DNA of 64,000 bases from Micromonospora chaiyaphumensis. Lineage in GTDB: Bacteria; Actinomycetota; Actinomycetes; Mycobacteriales; Micromonosporaceae. Below are positions 58,897 to 64,000 of the stretch, piece by piece. The translations under genes were made by a program, and so were the position numbers. The notes below the pieces were generated by a model. The model saw only the letters and a list, made by a program, of their open reading frames with translations. It did not search any database and had not been told where the DNA came from. Within the stretch, counting starts at the first letter, position 1. Each line of letters begins with the position of its first letter. The stretch lies in contig NZ_FMCS01000006.1 of NCBI RefSeq assembly GCF_900091435.1, forward strand, positions 62,001 through 126,000, written 5' to 3'.

Positions 58897-60108
58897 GTGC
58901 CGACCCCACCACCCGCGGACGTCATCGAGCCGCACGACACCAGCATCGACGAGATCGAGACCCGGACCGAGTTCGACCGGCGGCTGGCCGAGGGGAGCCT
59001 CGCCGGCCTGACCGTGCAGGGCCTCCGCCTCGACCTGGACCCCGTCCCCGACCTGCGCGGCGTCGAGGTCACCGGCACCCTGTTCGTGGGCTGCCGGTTC
59101 GCCGACCGGGAGGTCGGCGCGGACCTGGTCCGGCGGGGCGCCAACGTCGTACCGCCCTTCTCCGGGCTGCCCTACCCCACGCAGCCGGCCCACCTCTACA
59201 GCGCCGACGACCTGGCCGCCGGCTTCGCCGAGGGCGGCTTCGCCGGGATGTACGACACCCGGGTGTACGCGCACTTCCGGGCGCACGGCGGCGCCCTGCC
59301 CGACGTGCGGGAGGCGCTCGGCCAGCGGCTGCACGACCACGGGGTGGACAACGCCCTGGCCGACGCCACCCGGACCTGGCTGGCCGTGCACGGGCCGCAG
59401 TCGGTGGTGGGTGTGATGGGTGGGCACGCGGTGCCGCGCGGCAGTGCCGCGTACCGGATGGCGGCGGTGCTGGGCTGGGAGCTGGCGCGGGCCGACCGGC
59501 TGGTGGTAACCGGCGGCGGGCCCGGCGTCATGGAGGCGGCCAACCTGGGCGCGTTCCTCGCGGCCTGGCCGGCGGAGGAGCTGACCGCGGCGATCGACCT
59601 GCTGGCCACCGCGCCCGACTTCACCGACCACGACCGCTACACCGACGTGGCCCTGCGGGTCCGGGCCCGGTACGCGGCCGGCCCGTCCCTGCCCTCGCCC
59701 CGCCCGGCTGCGCCGGGCACCGAGTGGGCCCGCTCGGGTGGGCTGGCCATCCCCACCTGGCTCTACGGCCACGAGCCGGCGAACCTGTTCGCCGGCCGGA
59801 TCGCCAAGTACTTCTCGAACGCCATCCGGGAGGACACCATCCTGCGGCTGGCGCGGGGCGGGATCGTCTTCGCGCCCGGCCGGGCCGGCACGGTGCAGGA
59901 GGTGTTCCAGGCGGCCACCAAGACCTACTACGGCACCGACGGGGCCAGCGGCGCGTACGTGTTCCTGGACCGGACCTACTGGACGACCGAGCTGCCGGTG
60001 GAGTCGCTGCTGCGGCCGCTCTTCGCGGCCTCGCCGTTCGGTGACCTGTCGCCCACCGTGCACCTGACCGACGACGTCCGCGAGGCGGTCCGGGTGCTCA
60101 CCGCATGA
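58897..60108 (+). CDS. LOG-family (lysine decarboxylase-like Rossmann) protein
   Basis: A 403-residue protein. The C-terminal half has a LOG-like nucleotide fold: VVGVMGGHAVPRGSAAYRMA, the motif VVTGGGPGVMEAANLGAFLA (the GGGxGxM/E part of PGGxGTxxE proteins) and FAPGRAGTVQEVFQAATKTY (a variant of the second PGGxGTxxE). The N-terminal ~150 residues (FDRRLAEGSLAGLTVQGLRL) are extra. LOG proteins release cytokinin-type bases from nucleotides, but larger versions may have other nucleotide hydrolase roles. GTG at 58897 has CAGGAT upstream. Confidence 0.8.
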   Translation: MPTPPPADVIEPHDTSIDEIETRTEFDRRLAEGSLAGLTVQGLRLDLDPVPDLRGVEVTGTLFVGCRFADREVGADLVRRGANVVPPFSGLPYPTQPAHLYSADDLAAGFAEGGFAGMYDTRVYAHFRAHGGALPDVREALGQRLHDHGVDNALADATRTWLAVHGPQSVVGVMGGHAVPRGSAAYRMAAVLGWELARADRLVVTGGGPGVMEAANLGAFLAAWPAEELTAAIDLLATAPDFTDHDRYTDVALRVRARYAAGPSLPSPRPAAPGTEWARSGGLAIPTWLYGHEPANLFAGRIAKYFSNAIREDTILRLARGGIVFAPGRAGTVQEVFQAATKTYYGTDGASGAYVFLDRTYWTTELPVESLLRPLFAASPFGDLSPTVHLTDDVREAVRVLTA

Positions 60109-60109
60109 A

Positions 60110-60141
60110 AAGAGGGGCCCCTCGAACAAGGGGCCCCTCTT
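60110..60141. terminator. bidirectional hairpin terminator
   Basis: A perfect 12-bp stem (60110-60121 with 60130-60141), loop TCGAACAA, between the convergent LOG-like and aldolase genes. The AAGAG/CTCTT ends give short T-tracts in both directions. Confidence 0.9.
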
Positions 60142-60148
60142 CAACAGG

Positions 60149-61171
60149 TCACTTCATGGTGGTGCCGGTGGAGCGCAGGTGCTCGCAGGCCTCCACGACG
60201 CGGGCGGCCATGCCGGCCTCGGCGGCCTTGCCCCAGACGCGCGGGTCGTACATCTTCTTGTTGCCGACCTCGCCGTCGACCTTCAGCACGCCGTCGTAGT
60301 TGCGGAACATGTGGTCCGCGACCGGCCGCGTGAAGGTGTACTGGGTGTCGGTGTCGATGTTCATCTTCACCACGCCGTAGTCCAGCGCCTCGCGGATCTC
60401 GGACAGCAGCGAGCCGGAGCCGCCGTGGAAGACCAGGCTTAGCGGCTTCTCCTTGTTGTACTTCGCGCCGACCGCCATCTGGATGTGGTTGAGCACCTCG
60501 GGGCGGAGCTTCACGTTGCCCGGCTTGTAGACGCCGTGCACGTTGCCGAAGGTCAGCGCCGCCATGTAGCGGCCCTTCTCGCCGAGGCCGAGCGCGTCGA
60601 CCATGGCCAGGCCGTCCTCGACGGTGGTGTAGAGCTTCTCGTTGATGGCGTTCTCGACGCCGTCCTCCTCGCCGCCGACGACGCCGACCTCGATCTCGAG
60701 GACGATCTTGCCCTTGGCGGCCTCGGTGAGCAGCTGCTCGGCGATCTCCAGGTTCTCGGCCACCGGCACGGCCGAGCCGTCCCACATGTGCGACTGGAAG
60801 AGCGGCTCCTGGCCGTTCTTCACCCGCTCCTGCGAGATGGCCATCAGCGGCCGGACGAACTTGTCCAGCTTGTCCTTCGGGCAGTGGTCGGTGTGCAGCG
60901 CGATGTTCACCGGGTACTTCTTGGCCACCTCGTGCGCGTACGCCGCGAACGCCACCGCGCCGGTCACCATGTCCTTCACGGACGGGCCGGACAGGTACTC
61001 CGCGCCACCGGTGGAGACCTGGATGATGCCGTCGCTCTCCGCGTCGGCGAAGCCCTTGAGCGCCGCGTTCAGCGTCTGCGACGAGGTCACGTTGATCGCG
61101 GGGTACGCGTACCGGCCGGCCTTGGCCCGGTCCAGCATCTCCGCGTAAGCCTCAGGGGAAGCGATGGGCAT
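60149..61171 (-). CDS. fba: fructose-bisphosphate aldolase, class II
   Basis: A 340-residue zinc aldolase of glycolysis and gluconeogenesis. Signature parts are YAYPAINVTSSQTLNAALKG, VNIALHTDHCPKDKLDKF (zinc His, catalytic Asp), KIVLEIEVGVVGGEEDGVEN, TFGNVHGVYKPGNVKLRPEV (zinc His) and LVFHGGSGS (zinc His). The length and the VGGEEDG loop fit the actinobacterial class IIA type. Confidence 0.96.
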   Translation of the reverse strand: MPIASPEAYAEMLDRAKAGRYAYPAINVTSSQTLNAALKGFADAESDGIIQVSTGGAEYLSGPSVKDMVTGAVAFAAYAHEVAKKYPVNIALHTDHCPKDKLDKFVRPLMAISQERVKNGQEPLFQSHMWDGSAVPVAENLEIAEQLLTEAAKGKIVLEIEVGVVGGEEDGVENAINEKLYTTVEDGLAMVDALGLGEKGRYMAALTFGNVHGVYKPGNVKLRPEVLNHIQMAVGAKYNKEKPLSLVFHGGSGSLLSEIREALDYGVVKMNIDTDTQYTFTRPVADHMFRNYDGVLKVDGEVGNKKMYDPRVWGKAAEAGMAARVVEACEHLRSTGTTMK

Positions 61172-61333
61172 GTCGAACGCTCCTTACTTACCGCTCTCGG
61201 CCGTGCAGGCCGCTGTCTTCCATGAAGGCGACCGTCCCGGCCGCTGACTTCCATGGGTGCGCCGGACCGCGCTGTCCACCGCGGGAAGTATCGCGTAGGA
61301 GCGCGCGGCGGACACAACCGACCCGGGAACCGC

Positions 61334-61717
61334 TCACCGTTCGTCCAGGCTGTCCGGCACCAGGACGGTGATCAGCCAGGTCACCACGGCCATAACGATG
61401 GCGCCCCAGAACGCGGCCCAGAAGCCGTTGACGTGGAACGACAGGTCCAGCCCGCGGGCGATCCAGTCGGTGAGCAGGAACAGCAGTGCGTTGACCACGA
61501 GCGCGAACAGGCCGAGCGTGAGCAGGTAGAACACGCATCCGATCACCTTGATGACCGGCTTCAGCAGGGCGTTGACCGCGCCGAAGATGAGCGCCACCAC
61601 GACCAGGGTGAACGCCGTGTTGAAACCGTTGTGGCCGGTCACCTCCACGCCGGGCACGACCAGCGTGGTGATCCACAGCGCGACCGCGGTGATGGCCAGC
61701 CGGATCAGGAAGCCCAC
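61334..61717 (-). CDS. phage holin family (PF04020-type) membrane protein
   Basis: A 127-residue protein with four hydrophobic segments: IRLAITAVALWITTLVVPGV, TAFTLVVVALIFGAVNALLK, GCVFYLLTLGLFALVVNALL and AAFWGAIVMAVVTWLITVLV. The pattern VNALLKPVIK between the second and third segments is characteristic of this family of small four-helix proteins, which occur as ordinary chromosomal genes in actinobacteria. GTG at 61717 has AGGATGG upstream. A prophage link is not supported by any neighbour. Confidence 0.85.
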   Translation of the reverse strand: MGFLIRLAITAVALWITTLVVPGVEVTGHNGFNTAFTLVVVALIFGAVNALLKPVIKVIGCVFYLLTLGLFALVVNALLFLLTDWIARGLDLSFHVNGFWAAFWGAIVMAVVTWLITVLVPDSLDER

Positions 61718-61854
61718 CCCACCATCCTGGCACCGAGGGCTCGCACCGGACGGCACAATCGCCGATCCACCGTTCCACCCGCTGCCGAGCGGGGACCCGG
61801 GTCAGCCCGTACGGTGTGGTGGTGACTGTCCGCACCGAGATCCAGGGAGGGACG

Positions 61855-62067
61855 ATGGGTCAGCCCGACGAGGACTTCGCCCCGAGCGACCACCTCGCTC
61901 CGGAGGAGCGGGACCTGGAGGCGGAGCCGGCCGACGCGGTCGAGCAGGCCGTGGCGGTCACCCCCGACGACGGCGACGGCGAGCCGCAGCGAGGGCTCGA
62001 GGTCGACGACTGGGACGCCATGGAACAGGCCCGGGTGGTCACCGCCGACGAGGACGACTACCGCTGA
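61855..62067 (+). CDS. small acidic protein with internal duplication
   Basis: A 70-residue, strongly acidic protein. Two related units are visible: ADAVEQAVAVTPDDGD (26-41) and WDAMEQARVVTADEDD (53-68), identical at nine of 16 positions. ATG at 61855 follows AGGGAGGGACG. There is no signal peptide or membrane segment. I do not recognise the function; small acidic proteins of this kind occur in many actinomycetes. Confidence 0.7.
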   Translation: MGQPDEDFAPSDHLAPEERDLEAEPADAVEQAVAVTPDDGDGEPQRGLEVDDWDAMEQARVVTADEDDYR

Positions 62068-62073
62068 GCCGCG

Positions 62074-62100
62074 CGGGGCGGGGGCCGTGCCCCCGCCCCG
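62074..62100. terminator. bidirectional hairpin terminator
   Basis: A perfect 12-bp G/C stem (62074-62085 with 62089-62100) with a three-base loop, between the convergent small acidic protein and LCP-like protein genes. Confidence 0.85.
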
Positions 62101-62102
62101 CC

Positions 62103-63152
62103 TCAGCGCAGGGTGGTGACCTGCTTCGGGTGCGCGGCGGTCCACTCGGCGAGCCGGTCGCCGCGCAGCGCGTCGAGGAAACCCGGCGCCAGGGCGGAGT
62201 CGAGCCGGAACCCGTACGGCAGTTCCTTCGTTCCCCCGTGGCGGACCGGCAGGCCGACCGCGACCGGCTCGGCGGTGGCCGCCGTCCCGGCCGCCGCGAG
62301 CAGGGCCGGCAGGGACGACTCCCCGGTGTCGGTCACCACGCCCGAGCCGACCTTCGTGATCAGCCGGCTGAGCAGGACCGGGTTGGTCAGCACCCCCTGC
62401 TCCCGGATCCGGTGGAGCAGTCCGGCCGCGTACCGGGCGGCGTTGCGGTCCCGGTCCAGGGCGCCGTCGGGCATGTTGTACCGCTGGCGGAGCACGTCCA
62501 CCGCGGCGGAACCGTCGAGCCGTTGGCAGCCGGCGGGGTAGGTCCGCCGCGTGTGGTGCGAGCGGATCTCGGCCGGCAGGCACATCGATACGCCACCGAC
62601 CGCGTCGGTGAGTTCGCGGGTCGCCCGGTAGGTGAGGACCGCGCCGGCGTCGATCCGTACGCCGGTGAGCTGGGCGACCGCCTGTCGGGTCGCCTGGTAG
62701 CCCGCGGTCAGATCCGTCCCGGCGGCGAGGGAGGCGTTGAGCTTGCCCGTCCCTCGGCCGGTCATCGGCACCACCAGGTCGCGCGGGAGGGCGACCAGGT
62801 AGAGCCGGCTGCGGTCTGCCGGCAGGTGCACCAGGAGGATCGAGTCGGCCCGGCGGCTCCCGTCCGTGCCGGCCGCGTCTGCGCCGACCAGGAGCATGTT
62901 CAGTGCCCCGCTGGGTGGCGGCGTCGCCGGCGCCGCGATCAGGTTCGGGGTCTCCGCCGGTCGCGGCGCGATCACGGTGAAACCGGCCAGGGCGGCGGCG
63001 ACCACCGCCAGCGCCGTACCGGCGAGTCGCACCCGGAGGCGGCGGCGCCGGCGGCGGACCACGGCCCGGTCGATGGCGGCCCGGACCGGGCCGACCGCCG
63101 GGGCCAGCTCCTCGCGCCGGGCGAAGGCGGCGCGCAGGTCGTCCTCGATCAT
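62103..63152 (-). CDS. LytR-CpsA-Psr (LCP) family protein fused to a sigma-partner-like N-terminus
   Basis: A 349-residue protein. Residues 1-40 are a cytoplasmic head (MIEDDLRAAFARREELAPAV, then an Arg cluster) like those of SigE-associated membrane partners; one membrane helix follows at 43-62. The exported part is an LCP domain: LNMLLVGADAAGTDGSRRAD, SILLVHLPADRSRLYLVALP followed by RDLVVP, and VDVLRQRYNMPDGALDRDRN (the Arg/Asp sites that hold the pyrophosphate). LCP proteins attach glycopolymers to peptidoglycan. The gene is coupled to a sigma factor (TGATG overlap), so the fusion may link sigma activity with wall assembly. Confidence 0.83.
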   Translation of the reverse strand: MIEDDLRAAFARREELAPAVGPVRAAIDRAVVRRRRRRLRVRLAGTALAVVAAALAGFTVIAPRPAETPNLIAAPATPPPSGALNMLLVGADAAGTDGSRRADSILLVHLPADRSRLYLVALPRDLVVPMTGRGTGKLNASLAAGTDLTAGYQATRQAVAQLTGVRIDAGAVLTYRATRELTDAVGGVSMCLPAEIRSHHTRRTYPAGCQRLDGSAAVDVLRQRYNMPDGALDRDRNAARYAAGLLHRIREQGVLTNPVLLSRLITKVGSGVVTDTGESSLPALLAAAGTAATAEPVAVGLPVRHGGTKELPYGFRLDSALAPGFLDALRGDRLAEWTAAHPKQVTTLR

Positions 63153-63634
63153 CAGCAGACCTCCACGTACTCGGCTCGGAGGGTGGCCAGGGCGCGCGAG
63201 ATGCAGGAGCGGACGGTGCCGACGGCGCAGCCGAGGATCTCCGCGATCTCCGCGTCGGGCAGGTCCTCGTAGTAGCGCAGCACCAGCGTGGCCCGCTGCC
63301 GTCGCGGCAGCCGCGACAACCAGGACCAGACCTGGTCACGGTCCACCGCGGACTGCGCGTGGTCGGCCGGGGCGGGCACCCCTTCGTCCGGTTCACCGCG
63401 CAGCAGCACCCGGCGCGCCCACGACCCACGCCGCCAGTCGACGAACTGGTTGGTGAGCATCCGGCGCACGTACCGCTCCGGCGCGTCGCTGCGGGCGACC
63501 CGGCGCCAGTTGAGCTGGACCCGGACCATGGTCTCCTGCACCAGGTCCTGAGCCTGGTGCGGATCGCCGGTCAGCATGACCGCGTACCGCAGCAGGGCGC
63601 CCAGCCGCGCGTCGGCGAACTCCTCGTACGTCAC
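63152..63634 (-). CDS. SigE-family ECF RNA polymerase sigma factor
   Basis: A 160-residue sigma factor. Region 2: FADARLGALLRYAVMLTGDP, HQAQDLVQETMVRVQLNWRR. Region 4: WLSRLPRRQRATLVLRYYED, LPDAEIAEILGCAVGTVRSC. It belongs to the same SigE family as the factor at 34705-35223 and, like that one, is followed with overlap by a gene for a membrane protein with a basic cytoplasmic head. Confidence 0.92.
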   Translation of the reverse strand: MTYEEFADARLGALLRYAVMLTGDPHQAQDLVQETMVRVQLNWRRVARSDAPERYVRRMLTNQFVDWRRGSWARRVLLRGEPDEGVPAPADHAQSAVDRDQVWSWLSRLPRRQRATLVLRYYEDLPDAEIAEILGCAVGTVRSCISRALATLRAEYVEVC

Positions 63635-63812
63635 TGCACCTCCCGGTGTCCCGCCCTGTTGACGGGCACGGGCCGCCGGAACATTGCACCGACGCCGATC
63701 AACCGTTCGGTCAATATCTTCGGCCCGGCGCCAACCGGGACTGCGCGGCGACTTAAGGAGTCATTAAGCTCCACGGGCTCCACCTGATCATTCACGGGAG
63801 GAACCCCCAACC

Positions 63813-64000
63813 ATGCTCACCAACTCCACCCGGCGCTGGCTCGCCGGGTTGGGCGTCGCAGGCGCGTTCATCGCCGCCTCCGCCACCCCCGCCGCGGCCG
63901 AGGAACCCGCTGTCGCGCTGGGTCTGTACTTCAACGACACCACCGTCGCCCTCGGCAGCGAGGGCAAGACCGACTCGCCGATCGTGTACGCGAGCGAGCC
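63813..64000 (+). CDS. secreted protein, 5' part only
   Basis: The first 62 codons of an exported protein running off the window. MLTNSTRRWLAGLGVAGAFI followed by AASATPAAAEE is a signal peptide with cleavage after ATPAAA, and the mature part begins EEPAVALGLYFNDTTVALGS, a beta-rich start. ATG at 63813 has GGGAGG upstream. The type cannot be settled from this fragment; many actinomycete wall-anchored proteins begin in a similar way. Confidence 0.75.
   Translation, partial: MLTNSTRRWLAGLGVAGAFIAASATPAAAEEPAVALGLYFNDTTVALGSEGKTDSPIVYASE

Noticed and set aside
58642..60144. A 500-codon open frame antisense to the LOG-like gene
   Set aside because: Arg/Gly/His-rich shadow composition; the plus frame carries the Rossmann motifs and a good start.
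61334..61717. Prophage remnant because of the holin-family protein
   Set aside because: The family is a normal chromosomal one in actinobacteria, and no other phage gene is nearby.

Overview
The window is very GC-rich chromosomal DNA of a filamentous actinomycete, most likely a member of the Micromonosporaceae (Micromonospora or a close relative). Pointers are a near-canonical BldC, DUF3073 and DUF3151 proteins, two SigE-family ECF sigma factors, frequent GTG starts, an Asp/Glu/Phe tRNA group, and an actinobacterial purine gene arrangement. Start codons below were chosen from ribosome-binding sites, and several are GTG or TTG.

Layout. 1-2559: end of a carotenoid block (crtI, idi) running into a CarH/LitR-type MerR regulator with a B12-binding domain. 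2635-3913: a lipoprotein polysaccharide deacetylase, then tRNA-Glu, tRNA-Asp and tRNA-Phe. 3914-7218: an accessory-looking block (cadmium-type transporter, ECF sigma factor divergent from a DUF899 protein, membrane protein) that ends in a 60-bp hairpin repeat. 7305-18936: mixed genes including a low-complexity PGK-repeat protein, a substrate-binding lipoprotein whose two halves are in circularly permuted order, enoyl-CoA hydratase, 3-hydroxyacyl-CoA dehydrogenase, a calcium-motif repeat protein, bldC and valine/leucine dehydrogenase. 19080-20412: a two-gene RiPP locus (radical SAM/SPASM enzyme plus an aromatic/Asn triplet-repeat precursor). 20513-33896: purM, purF, purL, purQ, purS and purB, interspersed with a signal-anchored Gly/Tyr-rich repeat protein, a ComB-like phosphatase, a trypsin-like protease and a YbjQ protein. 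33956-37760: a sigma/membrane-protein pair and a secreted beta-helix/PKD/fascin-like protein. 37812-49213: a fatty-acid metabolism regulon (thiolase, FabG4-type reductase, MaoC dehydratase, TetR, SCP2 protein, acyl-CoA dehydrogenase, acyl-CoA synthetase), with two DedA proteins around a two-component system inside it. 49312-54676: a secreted DMFase-beta-like protein, then purD and purA separated by an AbiEi/DUF559 gene enclosed by two more copies of the 60-bp hairpin. 54799-64000: a degenerate diacylglycerol-kinase-like protein, a MinD/ParA-like ATPase with a long Pro-rich arm, DUF3151, a LOG-like protein, class II aldolase, a holin-family membrane protein, a sigma factor coupled to an LCP-family protein, and the start of a secreted protein.

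How the parts work together. CrtI, Idi and the B12-type MerR protein fit light-controlled carotenoid synthesis. Eight pur genes give most of the pathway from PRPP to AMP; PurS, PurQ and PurL form the FGAM synthase. A nearly identical 16-bp inverted repeat overlaps the likely -10 boxes upstream of fabG4 and of the tetR/SCP2 divergent pair, which ties the two fatty-acid operons to one TetR repressor.

The observations most worth following are the permuted substrate-binding protein, the cyclophane-type RiPP locus, the hairpin-flanked AbiEi/DUF559 cassette with nearby DnaA boxes, and the B12-type regulator in which the light-sensing Trp position is His. No rRNA, CRISPR array, insertion sequence or transposase was seen.
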